Made by a program: the position numbers and the translations under genes. Below, one piece after another: positions 7,546 to 16,562 of a stretch of 64,000 bases of DNA; the first letter of the stretch is position 1, and each line of letters begins with the position of its first letter. The stretch comes from Microbacterium testaceum StLB037 (GTDB taxonomy: Bacteria > Actinomycetota > Actinomycetes > Actinomycetales > Microbacteriaceae): the NCBI RefSeq assembly GCF_000202635.1, contig NC_015125.1:1922001-1986000 (forward strand), written 5' to 3'. Below the pieces are notes generated by a model, which was given only the letters and a program-made list of their open reading frames with translations, ran no database searches and was not told where the DNA came from.

Positions 7546-8601
7546 GTGATCTCCTCGTCGCCCGCTTCTTCCGGATTCGATCGCCGCTCGTTCTTGAAAG
7601 TGGGGGCGTGGGCGGTGCCCGCGATGGCCGCGGCGACCGCGATGACCGCGACCCCGGCGTGGGCGGCGACGCCCAAGACCGTGAACCTCGCCCTGCAGGG
7701 GCCGCAGTTCGGGAGCAGCATCCCCCTCTTCACGCCCGCGCTGACGCAGCGTTTCGACGCCTCCGAGCCGGCCGGCACCGTGATCGCCAACACCGGGACG
7801 ACGGCGTATAAGGGGACCATCGTCCTGACGCTCGAGGTCGACAGTCGCCTGTGGAAGGTGACCGGTTTCACCTACGACACCCGCACCTCGGCCGGATCCG
7901 CAGCCGCGAAGTTCAGCGGACCCACCATGTCGGGCAACCGTGCGACTTACACGGCGACCTTCACGGCGACGATCGCGCCGAAAACAGATCCGTTCACCGG
8001 CGTCCTCGTGCGGCCGAAGGCCACGTTCCTGGGGGACTACCCCAACGACACCTTCGCGCCGGCGGACACCGCGTACACCTGGCGGTTGAAGACTCCGAAC
8101 GACGACGCCGACACCTCCGACAACGTGTGGAAGATCACGGCCGGCAAGCCCGTGAGCGCCAAGCCCTTCGGCGGGGCGTTGAAGGTGAAGTGGGCCAAGA
8201 TCACGTCGGGGAATGGGTCGGCGTACCGGCCGTCGTCCGCGACGCTCACCTCGATCGGTCCGAATCCCATCAAGGCAGGGGACGGGATCCGCGTCTCCTT
8301 CGACGCCGCGATCGGCGGCGGCGTCACGCCGAAGAGCGTCACGGTCAACGGGAAAGCGGTGTCGAAGCTGCTGACGGTGGCCGAGAACACCGTTTCCGGG
8401 GGACGGCGGTCGGTGTTGTTGAAGCTGTCGTCCGCGCTCGCCGCGAAGGACGTCCTCTCGTTCACCCTCTCCTACTCGGCCGGAACCAAGGGCAACCCGA
8501 CGACGGGCGTCACCTCGCAGATCGGGTACTCGCCCGCGTCCGCCAACTCGGCCGATCAGCGGGGCGTGAACGTGTCGTACGCCAACCAGCCCGGGAGCTG
8601 A
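7546..8601 (+). CDS. Tat-exported protein of unknown function
   Basis: A 351-residue protein with a twin-arginine signal: DRRSFLKVGAW near residues 12-21, then a hydrophobic stretch and an Ala-rich cleavage region ending TPAWA (about residue 41). The mature part is Thr/Ser/Gly-rich and beta-strand-like, without cysteines or recognised catalytic motifs, which suggests a folded extracellular or wall-associated protein of immunoglobulin-like type. Export through Tat implies that it folds in the cytoplasm. The GTG start at 7546 is preceded by AGGAC. The stop codon lies in a dyad shared with the convergent MATE gene. I do not recognise the family. Confidence 0.7.
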   Translation: MISSSPASSGFDRRSFLKVGAWAVPAMAAATAMTATPAWAATPKTVNLALQGPQFGSSIPLFTPALTQRFDASEPAGTVIANTGTTAYKGTIVLTLEVDSRLWKVTGFTYDTRTSAGSAAAKFSGPTMSGNRATYTATFTATIAPKTDPFTGVLVRPKATFLGDYPNDTFAPADTAYTWRLKTPNDDADTSDNVWKITAGKPVSAKPFGGALKVKWAKITSGNGSAYRPSSATLTSIGPNPIKAGDGIRVSFDAAIGGGVTPKSVTVNGKAVSKLLTVAENTVSGGRRSVLLKLSSALAAKDVLSFTLSYSAGTKGNPTTGVTSQIGYSPASANSADQRGVNVSYANQPGS

Positions 8602-8653
8602 CCGCGGGCTCCCGCCCTCGGACGGCGCGGTGCGGATTCAACCGCCCGCGGTC
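8600..8653. terminator. Dyad between convergent genes, possible bidirectional terminator
   Basis: GACCGCGGGC (8600-8609) pairs with GCCCGCGGTC (8644-8653). The arms overlap the stop of the Tat-exported protein and the last codons of the MATE gene. There is no U-run, so this would be a weak or Rho-assisted terminator. Confidence 0.4.
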
Positions 8654-9966
8654 GTCCACGCCTGGCCGCGGACGCGGAGCCCGAGGGTGACGGCCCGGGC
8701 GAGCAGGTAGACGCCGAAGAACGCGGCCGAAAGCCACGCCAACCCGCCCGCACCGCCGCCCGCCCACACGGCGACCGCGACGAGGGCGGGCACGTACGGC
8801 ACGAGGTTGAGCACGCCCGCGAGCGCGAGATAGCGCGCGTCTCCGGCGCCGATGAGCACGCCGTCGAGCACGAACACGACCGCGGCGAGCGGCTGCGCGA
8901 CGGCGAGCACCAGGAGTGCGGGCTGGATCAGGGCCGCGACCGCGGGGTCGCCCGTGAAGATCAGCCCGACCACCCCCGAGGCTGCCGCGATGACGGCCCC
9001 CACGGCGACGCCGAACCAGAGTCCCCAGGCGACCGTGCGCTGCAGGACGCGGCGGACGGTCGCGAGATCGCCCGCGCCGAGACCGGCACCGATCAGGGCC
9101 TGAGCCGCGATGGCCAGGGCGTCGAGCGCGAACGCGGCCGTCGAGAAGATCGTGAAGGCGATCTGCCACCCCGCGAGTTCGGCCGAGCCGAGCTGGGTGG
9201 CGACGGCGACCGTGGCGAGGAACGCCACCCGAAGGCTCAGGGTGCGCAGGAACAGCCATCCGCCCGATCGGGCGGTCCCCCCGAGCCCCGCGCGTTCGGG
9301 ACGAAGGGATGCCGTGTGCCGACGCGCGAGCCGCCCCACCACGACCACGTACGCACCGACCATCGCCCACTGCGCCACGACCGTGCCCGCCGCGGAGCCC
9401 GCGATCCCCCACCCGAACCCGTAGATGAAGACGGCGTTGAGGGCCGCGTTGGCTGCGAACCCGACGCCCGCGATCCACAGCGGGGTCACGGTGTTCTGGA
9501 GGCCGCGGAGGAGGCCCGTCGCCGCGAAGACGATGAGCATGGCCGGCAGGCCCCACATCGAGATCGACAGGTAGACGCGGGCGTTCTCGGCGACGTCGGG
9601 TGCGGCGCCGAACGCGTCGACCACGGCCGGCGTCGCCCACACCCCGGCGACGGCGAGGACGGCTCCCAGCGTGAGGGCGAGCCACATGCCGTCGATGCCG
9701 ACGGAGACGGCGCGCCCCATCTCTCCCGCCCCGAAACGGCGCGCCACCACGGGAGTGGTGGAGTAGGCGAGGAAGACCATGAGCCCGACGACGGTGTGCA
9801 GGACCGCGCCCGCGATACCGAGACCGGCGAGCGGGGCGACGCCCAGGTGCCCGACCATGGCGCCGTCGACGATGAGGAACAGCGGCTCGGCGATCAGCGC
9901 ACCGAGCGCGGGGACGGCCAGCCGGAGGATCGACCGATTGAGCGTCTCGGGCGGTCGGGTGCTCAC
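8638..9966 (-). CDS. MATE family efflux transporter (DinF-like)
   Basis: A 442-residue membrane protein with 12 hydrophobic helices in two homologous halves, the layout of multidrug and toxic compound extrusion pumps. The N-terminal segment LNRSILRLAVPALGALIAEPLFLIVD matches the DinF branch, in which a conserved Asp in the first helix couples to H+ or Na+. Members export cationic drugs or metabolites; the substrate here is unknown. It starts with GTG six bases after TAGGCT. It is transcribed alone, back-to-back with the M13 peptidase gene across a GC-rich repeat tract. Confidence 0.87.
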   Translation of the reverse strand: MSTRPPETLNRSILRLAVPALGALIAEPLFLIVDGAMVGHLGVAPLAGLGIAGAVLHTVVGLMVFLAYSTTPVVARRFGAGEMGRAVSVGIDGMWLALTLGAVLAVAGVWATPAVVDAFGAAPDVAENARVYLSISMWGLPAMLIVFAATGLLRGLQNTVTPLWIAGVGFAANAALNAVFIYGFGWGIAGSAAGTVVAQWAMVGAYVVVVGRLARRHTASLRPERAGLGGTARSGGWLFLRTLSLRVAFLATVAVATQLGSAELAGWQIAFTIFSTAAFALDALAIAAQALIGAGLGAGDLATVRRVLQRTVAWGLWFGVAVGAVIAAASGVVGLIFTGDPAVAALIQPALLVLAVAQPLAAVVFVLDGVLIGAGDARYLALAGVLNLVPYVPALVAVAVWAGGGAGGLAWLSAAFFGVYLLARAVTLGLRVRGQAWTTAGG

Positions 9967-9972
9967 GCGTCG

Positions 9973-9978
9973 AGCCTA
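9973..9978 (-). promoter_or_regulatory. -10 box of a leaderless promoter (MATE gene)
   Basis: TAGGCT on the minus strand, then CGACGC, then GTG at 9966. Confidence 0.5.
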
Positions 9979-10018
9979 AGACGACCCGCCGACATCGCCG
10001 GGGAGGCGTCGCGGTTCA

Positions 10019-10130
10019 CGCGGCGCGGCTCGCGCGGTGCGCGGCGCGCCCCACGCAACGCGTCCCGCGCCACCCCACCCCGCGCCGCCCCACCCGCCGC
10101 GCCCCCACGCAACGCCGCCCCACGCAATCT
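10019..10130. repeat. GC-rich low-complexity tract with CCCCACGCAA repeats
   Basis: The divergent gap contains runs of CGC/GCG words and three copies of CCCCACGCAA (about 10053, 10107 and 10121). No gene or promoter was found inside it; the promoters of the flanking genes sit at its edges. Confidence 0.6.
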
Positions 10131-10164
10131 CGGCATCCCCAGCCCGCACCGAACATGGGGCATT

Positions 10165-10170
10165 TATCCT
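10165..10170 (+). promoter_or_regulatory. -10 box of a leaderless promoter (M13 peptidase)
   Basis: TATCCT, then GGCTGA, then ATG at 10177. Confidence 0.55.
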
Positions 10171-10176
10171 GGCTGA

Positions 10177-12153
10177 ATGACCGAGACCCCCCGTTCCGGT
10201 CTCGCGCTCGAAGAGCTGAGCGACGAGATCCGCCCGCAGGACGATCTGTTCCGACACGTGAACGGCCGTTGGCTCGAGCGCACCGAGATCCCCGAGGACA
10301 AGGCGCGCTGGGGCGCGTTCCACCTGATCGCCGAGCAGGCCGAGAAGGACGTCCGCACGATCGTCGAGGAGTCGCAGCAGGCCGAGCCGGGCACCGAAGC
10401 CCGCAAGATCGGCGACCTGTTCGCGAGCTTCATGGACACCGCCCGCATCGACGAGCTCGGCCGCACGCCGATCGAAGACCAGCTGCGGCGCGTCGACGAC
10501 GTCCACGAGGTCGCGGACCTCCTCCGCCTCACGGGCGAGCTGGAGCGCGAGGGCATGAGCGGCCTGATCGCCCTCTTCGTCGAGCCCGACCCGGGCGATC
10601 CGACGCGCTACGTCCCCGTGCTGTACCAGGGCGGCATCTCGATGCCGGACGAGAGCTACTACCGTCTCGACAACTTCGCCGAGACACGCGACGCCTACCG
10701 CGCGCACATCGAGCGCATCCTCGACCTGGCGGGCGTTCCCGACGCGGCGGATGCCGCTGCCCGGGTGTTCGCCCTCGAGACCGAGATCGCGGCGCACCAC
10801 TGGTCGCGCGAAGACAGCCGTGACGCGGTCAAGACCTACAACCTGAAGTCGTGGGACGACACGGTCGCCCTCGCCGGCGTCGACCTGGAGCCGTGGCGCG
10901 CCGGTGTCGCGCCCGGGCACGAGGCCGCCCTCGCCGAGGTCGTGGTCTACCAGCCCAGCTTCGTGGAGGCGCTCGGCTCCCTGCTGACGCCGGAGCGTCT
11001 CGACGACTGGAAGGCCTGGCTGCGCTTCAAGATCGTGCACGCCTCCGCCGCGTTCCTCCCCGACGCGTTCGTCGCCGAGAACTTCTCGTTCTACGGCACG
11101 CAGCTCACCGGGGTACCGGTGAACCGCGAGCGGTGGAAGCGGGGGGTGAGCCTCACCGAGGCCGCCCTGGGCGAGGCGATCGGCAAGGTGTACGTCGAGC
11201 GGCACTTCCCGCCGGCGGCGAAGGACGCGATGGACGGACTCGTCGCCCACCTCATCGAGGCCTACCGGCGCTCGATCGCGGCGCTCGAGTGGATGACCGC
11301 CGAAACGCGCGAGCGCGCTCTGGCCAAGCTCGAAGCCTTCACGCCCAAGATCGGCTACCCCGTCCGCTGGAAGGACTACGGCGACCTCGAGATCCTCGCC
11401 GACGACCTGATCGGCAACGTCCGTCGGGCCAACATCTGGGAGCACGACCGTCAGCTCGCCAAGGTCGGTCAGCCGATCGACCGCGACGAGTGGCACATGA
11501 CGCCGCAGACGGTGAACGCGTACTACAACCCGCTCATGAACGAGATCGTCTTCCCCGCGGCGATCCTGCAGTACCCGTTCTTCGACGCCGACCGCGACGC
11601 CGCCGCCAACTTCGGCGGGATCGGCGCCGTGATCGGGCACGAGATCGGGCACGGCTTCGACGACCAGGGCAGCCGTTTCGACGGCGACGGGTCGCTGCGC
11701 GACTGGTGGACGGATGCCGATCGCGCGGCGTTCGAGGAGCGGACGAAGGCCCTCATCGCGCAGTACGACGCGCTCGTCCCCGAGGGGCTGTCCGAGGAGC
11801 ACCACGTCAACGGCGCGCTGACGATCGGCGAGAACATCGGCGACCTCGGGGGACTCGGCATCGCCATCTCGGCGTACCGCCTCTCGCTCGAGGCCGAGGG
11901 TCTCGACCCCGAAGGTCCGGTCGTCGACGGGCTCACCGGCATCCAGCGTCTCCTGTTGAGCTGGGCGCAGGTGTGGCAGCAGAAGGGCCGGGATGCCGAG
12001 ACCATCCGCCTTCTCACCATCGATCCGCACTCTCCCAACGAGTTCCGTTGCAACCAGATCGTGCGTAACATCGATGCGTTCTACGAGGCGTTCGAGGTCA
12101 CCGAGAGCGACGCTCTCTGGCTGGACGCCGACCAGCGCGTCACCATTTGGTGA
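10177..12153 (+). CDS. pepO: M13 family zinc metallopeptidase (neprilysin-like)
   Basis: A 658-residue M13 peptidase of full length. The zinc motif is HEIGH at 488-492 and the third ligand Glu is in GENIGDLGG at about 552. Substrate-binding NAYYNP lies upstream. The C-terminus ends in a Trp four residues after the CNQIVRNID-type block, as in neprilysin and bacterial PepO. These enzymes cut oligopeptides. There is no signal peptide or membrane anchor, so the protein is expected to be cytoplasmic like other bacterial PepO forms. It is followed 42 bases later by a beta-lactamase-fold gene with its own ribosome binding site, probably co-transcribed. Confidence 0.93.
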   Translation: MTETPRSGLALEELSDEIRPQDDLFRHVNGRWLERTEIPEDKARWGAFHLIAEQAEKDVRTIVEESQQAEPGTEARKIGDLFASFMDTARIDELGRTPIEDQLRRVDDVHEVADLLRLTGELEREGMSGLIALFVEPDPGDPTRYVPVLYQGGISMPDESYYRLDNFAETRDAYRAHIERILDLAGVPDAADAAARVFALETEIAAHHWSREDSRDAVKTYNLKSWDDTVALAGVDLEPWRAGVAPGHEAALAEVVVYQPSFVEALGSLLTPERLDDWKAWLRFKIVHASAAFLPDAFVAENFSFYGTQLTGVPVNRERWKRGVSLTEAALGEAIGKVYVERHFPPAAKDAMDGLVAHLIEAYRRSIAALEWMTAETRERALAKLEAFTPKIGYPVRWKDYGDLEILADDLIGNVRRANIWEHDRQLAKVGQPIDRDEWHMTPQTVNAYYNPLMNEIVFPAAILQYPFFDADRDAAANFGGIGAVIGHEIGHGFDDQGSRFDGDGSLRDWWTDADRAAFEERTKALIAQYDALVPEGLSEEHHVNGALTIGENIGDLGGLGIAISAYRLSLEAEGLDPEGPVVDGLTGIQRLLLSWAQVWQQKGRDAETIRLLTIDPHSPNEFRCNQIVRNIDAFYEAFEVTESDALWLDADQRVTIW

Positions 12154-12195
12154 GGCGGAGTTTGTTGCTCTTCTGACCCGGAAGGAGCCACGCTC

Positions 12196-13164
12196 GTGGG
12201 CATGCCCCCGGTTCCCGAGCCCGCCGCCCCCGAGCCCCTCGGCGGGGCCGTCGAGTCGTCACGACGCGATGCGCCCGCGCTCCGGGGGGCCGGGCGGAAA
12301 GGTCCGAAGCGCCTCCCGCGGCGCGCGGCAGCCGGGCGGCGCTCGTTCACCGCGACGCTGCGAGCGCTCGACGAGCTCGCGGCGTCGGGGGCGCGTGTCT
12401 CCGTGCGCATCGACGAGCTCGACGGCGGGTCGCAGGTGCTCGTCGGCGACGACTTCCTGACGCTGCCCGTCGGCGGCCTCGGGGTCGTTCCGCTCCTCGT
12501 CGAGGTGGCGGCATCCATCGAGGCGGGCACGATCGACGCGCTCGAGATCATCGATCGCTCGACGGTGCACGGCGCGGCGGTCGGCGGTATGTGGCAGCAC
12601 CTGAAGGCACCGGCGCTGCCGATCGCGGACGTCGCCGTGCTCGCCGCCTCGGCGGGCGATGCTCTGGCCGCGAATGCTCTTCTGCAGCGCGTCGGTCTCC
12701 AGGCGGTGCGGGCGCGATCGGAGCAGCTGGGGCTGCGGCGAACGGCTCTGCTCGACCGGTTCCGCGACGACCGCGGCCCCGACGACGCCCCGCACGTGGC
12801 CCTGTCGACCGCCCGCGAGATGGCGCAGTTGTTCGCGGGGCTCGTGAACTCGACGGTGGTGTCACCGGGCGTCAGCGCCCAGGTGGCGGAGTGGTTGAGT
12901 CTGAACCACGACCTCGCGCTCGTGGCATCCGCCACCGGCCTCGATCCGTTCGCGCACGAGAACGACCAGCACGGCCTGCTGTTCATCAACAAGACGGGCC
13001 GCGCCCCGGGCGTGCGGGCCGAGGCGGGGGTGCTCGGGGGACCGCGTGCGGGCGTGGCGTACGCGCTCATCGTCAACTTTGACGATCTCTCCATCTCGCA
13101 CCGTCTGCGGGCGCACGACGCGTTCCGGGTGCTCGGCGTCGAACTGATGGAGTACGTGTACTGA
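12196..13164 (+). CDS. Beta-lactamase-fold protein lacking SxxK (inactive homologue)
   Basis: A 322-residue protein with the fold order of class A beta-lactamase/D-Ala-D-Ala carboxypeptidase relatives after a Pro-rich start. The third motif, K-T-G, is present at 266-268 (FINKTGRAPGVRAEAG). The first motif S-x-x-K is replaced: where it is expected the sequence reads G94-L-G-V97. The second motif SDN also reads as GDA in the segment AASAGDALAANALL. Catalysis by the usual serine is therefore unlikely; a binding or regulatory role is possible. No signal peptide is visible. GTG at 12196 has a strong GAAGGAG site 8 bases before it. It follows the M13 peptidase gene and converges on the MFS gene. 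Confidence 0.7.
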   Translation: MGMPPVPEPAAPEPLGGAVESSRRDAPALRGAGRKGPKRLPRRAAAGRRSFTATLRALDELAASGARVSVRIDELDGGSQVLVGDDFLTLPVGGLGVVPLLVEVAASIEAGTIDALEIIDRSTVHGAAVGGMWQHLKAPALPIADVAVLAASAGDALAANALLQRVGLQAVRARSEQLGLRRTALLDRFRDDRGPDDAPHVALSTAREMAQLFAGLVNSTVVSPGVSAQVAEWLSLNHDLALVASATGLDPFAHENDQHGLLFINKTGRAPGVRAEAGVLGGPRAGVAYALIVNFDDLSISHRLRAHDAFRVLGVELMEYVY

Positions 13165-13167
13165 CCC

Positions 13168-14376
13168 TCAGGCGCGGATGCTCCAGACGCTCCGCGAGCT
13201 CGCGGCGACCGCCGTCGCGACGACGATGATCGCCGCGCACCCGAGGAGCACCGGGACCGTCCCCGCGGCGTGCGCGAGGGGACCGACGACGATCTCGCCC
13301 AGGGGGACGGCGACGAAGGACCCCACCATGTCGTACGAGTACACGCGCGACAGAGCGTCTCGGGGGACGTGTGCCTGGAGGGATTGATCCCAGGCGATCG
13401 CGAAGAGCTCGATCGCGAAGCCGCCGAGGGCGAAGGCCGCGACGAGCGCCGGGAGAGTCGGGGCGAGAGCGAGCGTCGCCACCGGAAGAGCCGCGGATGC
13501 CATGGCCGCGACGCCGATGCCCAGGGCGCGCCGCGGCCGCCACCGCAGGGCGAGGAGTGCTCCCAGGGCGAAGCCCGCCGTCTGCGCCGCGATCACGAGG
13601 CCCCAGCCCCCGCGTCCGAAGGTCTCGTCGGCGACGAGGGGCCCCAGGACCGTGGTGGCACCCGTGAACGCGGCGTTCAGCACGGCGAACTGGAGCACGA
13701 CGATCCAGATCCACCGACGGCTCGAGAATTCCCGCCACCCGTGGCGCAGCTCGGCGAGGACCGAGGCGCCGGCCGCGGAGCGCGGGGGTGTGCGGGCGAG
13801 CCGGAGGCGCGAGAACAGCGCGGCCGCCCCGGCGAATGCGACGGCGTCGATGACGAGGCCCCAGCCCGGACCGATGAGGGCGATCACGGCCGCCCCCACC
13901 GACGCCCCGAGGATGCTCCCCGCGTTCAGCCCCAGCCGCAGCCAGGCGTTGGCCGGGCGGAGCAGCGCGTCGGGCACGGTGTCGGGGACGAGCGCGGCCG
14001 CCGCCGGCAGGCTCACGGCGGCGACCGCCCCGTTCACGACGCCGAGCAGGGCGAGCGACCAGACGGCGGCGGTGCCCGTGAGCACGAGGGCGGCGACGAG
14101 GCCCTGGCTGGCGGCCGCGGCGAGCGACGCGCCGACGAGGACGACGTTGCGCGGAAGGCGGTCGGCGATCACCCCGCCGAACAGCAGCATGCCGACGTTC
14201 GCGAGGGAGCGCGCGGCCACCACGACGCCGAGATCGGCCGCGGATCCGGTCAGATCGAGCACCGCGAAGGCGAGGGCGATCGGCGCGACGGCGTTGCCCA
14301 CGATGGCGGTGGTACGTGCGGCGAGAAGCCATCGGAAGGGCGCGTGCGCCAGGGGGCCGGGTGCGGTGTCGTTCAT
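13168..14376 (-). CDS. MFS transporter
   Basis: A 402-residue major facilitator protein with 12 hydrophobic segments. It opens MNDTAPGPLAHAPFRWLLAA and carries the MFS motif A region as GGVIADRLPRNVVL between helices 2 and 3. It resembles the small actinobacterial drug-exporter-like MFS group (MdtG/EntS-like), but no substrate is assignable. The ATG at 14376 overlaps the stop of the preceding ArsR gene by four bases (ATGA), so the two are translationally coupled and the ArsR protein probably controls this pump. Confidence 0.85.
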   Translation of the reverse strand: MNDTAPGPLAHAPFRWLLAARTTAIVGNAVAPIALAFAVLDLTGSAADLGVVVAARSLANVGMLLFGGVIADRLPRNVVLVGASLAAAASQGLVAALVLTGTAAVWSLALLGVVNGAVAAVSLPAAAALVPDTVPDALLRPANAWLRLGLNAGSILGASVGAAVIALIGPGWGLVIDAVAFAGAAALFSRLRLARTPPRSAAGASVLAELRHGWREFSSRRWIWIVVLQFAVLNAAFTGATTVLGPLVADETFGRGGWGLVIAAQTAGFALGALLALRWRPRRALGIGVAAMASAALPVATLALAPTLPALVAAFALGGFAIELFAIAWDQSLQAHVPRDALSRVYSYDMVGSFVAVPLGEIVVGPLAHAAGTVPVLLGCAAIIVVATAVAASSRSVWSIRA

Positions 14377-14907
14377 CGGGTCCGCCGCAGCGGGAACAGG
14401 GCCGCCGTCATCGAGACGGGTCGAGTCCCCGGCGTGCGCGGCGGCTGCGCCGCGGCATGGAGCAGAGCGGATGCCTCGCCGACGTGCTGTACGACACGGC
14501 GCCAGACGGCGGGATCGAGCCACAGCTCCGCGTCGGTGCTGAGGGCCGGCCCGTCGACGCGGTGGCGCGCGCGCCGACGCAGTTCGTCGGAGAGCGCGTC
14601 GATGTACTCGGCCTCCGCCTCCGCGGAGCGCGTGACGCCCGGGGCGTCGACGTCGTAACGCCGCGACGACGCCTCGTGTCGATAGCGCTTGGCGTCGCCG
14701 CCGCGGACGCGCTCGACCTCCACCACGCGGATGAGCCCCGCCCGTTCGAGAACGCGGAGGTGATAGCTGGCCGAGGCCTGCGAGACCCCGAGCTCGCGAC
14801 CCGCGTCCGCCGCGCTGAGAGCGGTCGCCGTGAGGAGCGACAGCAGTCTCAGGCGGAGCGGGTGCGCGAGGGCGCGCAGTTCGTCGAGCGAGGCCATACG
14901 TGCCATG
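14373..14907 (-). CDS. ArsR-family winged-helix regulator
   Basis: A 177-residue protein (from the ATG at 14907) whose first 80 residues form an ArsR/HTH_20 winged helix: LRALAHPLRLRLLSLL, DAGRELGVSQASASYHLRVL, then a beta wing rich in Arg and Val. The C-terminal 90 residues are helical and lack the Cys clusters of metal-sensing members. It overlaps the MFS gene by four bases, so it is likely a dedicated regulator of that pump. The start is uncertain: ATG at 14898 and TTG at 14933 (after AAAGAAG) are in frame, and none has a convincing ribosome binding site. Confidence 0.82.
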
Positions 14908-15041
14908 GTGAACGGTCGGCGAGGAACCGTCAAATGCTTCTTTGGGGGTGGGCGAGCCGTGCCCTCGACGCGAGAACACCCGACGAATTCCGCGCGATCA
15001 CGAGGGAATCGCGCGCTTTTGTCACGAAATCATCTCGACCC

Positions 15042-15072
15042 TTGTCTAAACATATGACGTATGGCCTATGCT
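15042..15072 (+). promoter_or_regulatory. Promoter and operator region of the sugar ABC operon
   Basis: TTGTCT (15042-15047) and TATGCT (15067-15072) form a possible -35/-10 pair with a 19-base spacer. Between them lies the imperfect palindrome CATATGACGTATG (15051-15063), an AT-rich island in very GC-rich DNA. It is a plausible binding site for the FadR/GntR regulator at the end of the cluster. Confidence 0.45.
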
Positions 15073-15118
15073 GGCATCCGGTCACCCGACCTCGTCGAAG
15101 AAGACAGGAGCTTCCGCA

Positions 15119-16492
15119 ATGACGCAGCATGTTTCTCGCGCTCATCGTCGCCTCGCCCTCGTGGGCGGAGTCGCCGTGGCGTCCGCCCTCGCCCTCACCG
15201 CGTGCAGCCCGAGCACCGGTACCGGCGGCAATGAGTCCGACAACCAGTACGGCTTCACCGCCGCGGAGCAGGACCCCTCCAGCGCCATCACCGTGTGGGT
15301 CGACTCGTCGCGCGAGCCTCTCGCGCAGGCGTTCGAGAAGGCCAACCCGGACGTGAAGATCAACATCGAGACCTACGACGGCGGCTCCGGCGGCTCGGGC
15401 TCGTTCCAGCAGAAGGTCGCGCTGTTCGACCAGTCCGGTGAGGGCTGGCCCGACGTCGTCTTCTCGACCCAGCAGAACGACACCTCGTGGGCCTCGAAGG
15501 AGAACAACGGACAGCAGGCGTTCGCCGCTCCGCTGAACAAGGGGTTCTTCGACCAGAGCTTCCTCGACGGCTTCACCAAGGGCGCGCTCGGCCCCATGAC
15601 CGTCGACGACACGGTGTACGGCCTCCGCAACGACCTCGCTCCGGTGCTGTTCTGGTACAACAAGCCGCTGCTCGACCAGTTCGGCTACTCCGTCCCCACC
15701 ACCTGGGAGGACTACGAGGCACTGAGCGACAAGATCGCCGCTGAGCACCCCGGCTACATCCTCGGCTCGGTCGGCGACTCGTTCCAGGCGCCGTACGTGT
15801 ACTACTGGGGCGCCGAAGCCCCGATCTTCCAGGTCGACGGCAACACCTTCACCTCGAACTTCTCCGACCCCAACTCGAAGAAGGCCACCGACCTCATCGA
15901 CCACATGCTCGCCAACGGCACGCTCGTGACCGACAGCGTGTTCGGCGCCGACTTCGTCTCCAAGTACAAGGACAAGCTCGTCGGCATCCCCGGCCCCGCC
16001 TGGTACGCCGGCGCGCTGTTCGACAACGAGAAGAGCCTGAACTACACCGCCGGCACCATCGGTGCGGGAGCCCCGCTCTCGTGGTCGGGTGGCGACAAGG
16101 TCACCGGCAACGTCGGTGGCGGTGTCTGGTACGCCTCGAGCCACTCGAAGAACCTCGAGGCCGTCAAGAAGTTCCTCACGTACGCCACCAGCTCGGACGA
16201 CGCCGTCAAGCTCGCGTCCGGCCTGCCGGCCTACCAGTCCGCGGCCGACGCATGGCTGAAGGAGCAGGCGGCGCAGGGCTTCTTCACCGGCGACCTGCAG
16301 TCGAGCGTCTCGACGGCGGCCAGCTCGGTCTGGCAGGGCTGGGGCTACCCGAGCTTCAGCGTCGAGGCCGCGTTCTCGAAGGCCGCGCTCCCGGTCATCA
16401 CCGCCGGTAAGCCCCTCTCGGATGCCACTCAGGCCTGGCAGACCGAGATGGACAACCAGGCGCAGGTCCAGGGCTACGACGTCAAGAAGTAA
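15119..16492 (+). CDS. ABC transporter extracellular sugar-binding lipoprotein
   Basis: A 457-residue solute-binding protein. Residues 1-29 are a lipoprotein signal: RAHRRLALVGG followed by a hydrophobic stretch and the lipobox LTAC with C29 as the acylated residue. The mature domain has the features of family 1 carbohydrate-binding proteins, for example ITVWVDSSREPLAQAFEKAN near residues 58-77 and the central WYNKPLLDQFGY segment. The ligand would be delivered to the two permeases downstream. ATG at 15119 has AGGAG 8 bases upstream. A strong stem-loop separates it from the permease genes. No ATP-binding subunit is in the cluster, so a shared ATPase of MsiK type encoded elsewhere is likely. 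Confidence 0.92.
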   Translation: MTQHVSRAHRRLALVGGVAVASALALTACSPSTGTGGNESDNQYGFTAAEQDPSSAITVWVDSSREPLAQAFEKANPDVKINIETYDGGSGGSGSFQQKVALFDQSGEGWPDVVFSTQQNDTSWASKENNGQQAFAAPLNKGFFDQSFLDGFTKGALGPMTVDDTVYGLRNDLAPVLFWYNKPLLDQFGYSVPTTWEDYEALSDKIAAEHPGYILGSVGDSFQAPYVYYWGAEAPIFQVDGNTFTSNFSDPNSKKATDLIDHMLANGTLVTDSVFGADFVSKYKDKLVGIPGPAWYAGALFDNEKSLNYTAGTIGAGAPLSWSGGDKVTGNVGGGVWYASSHSKNLEAVKKFLTYATSSDDAVKLASGLPAYQSAADAWLKEQAAQGFFTGDLQSSVSTAASSVWQGWGYPSFSVEAAFSKAALPVITAGKPLSDATQAWQTEMDNQAQVQGYDVKK

Positions 16493-16507
16493 CCCGCACC
16501 CCTTTCG

Positions 16508-16542
16508 GGCTGGCCGCATTCGCCCCGCGGATGCGGCCAGCC
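16508..16542 (+). terminator. Stem-loop between binding-protein and permease genes
   Basis: GGCTGGCCGCAT (16508-16519) and ATGCGGCCAGCC (16531-16542) form a perfect 12-bp stem with an 11-base loop, followed by CCTTCCCCCC rather than a U-run. In ABC importer operons such an element usually lowers permease expression relative to the binding protein, by partial termination or by stabilising the upstream mRNA. Confidence 0.65.
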
Positions 16543-16562
16543 CCTTCCCCCCGAGAACGGAC

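Noticed and set aside
9967..10176. A small gene or RNA in the divergent gap
   Set aside because: The tract is low-complexity CGC/CCCCACG repeats with no ribosome binding site, no codon pattern and no stable RNA hallmark.
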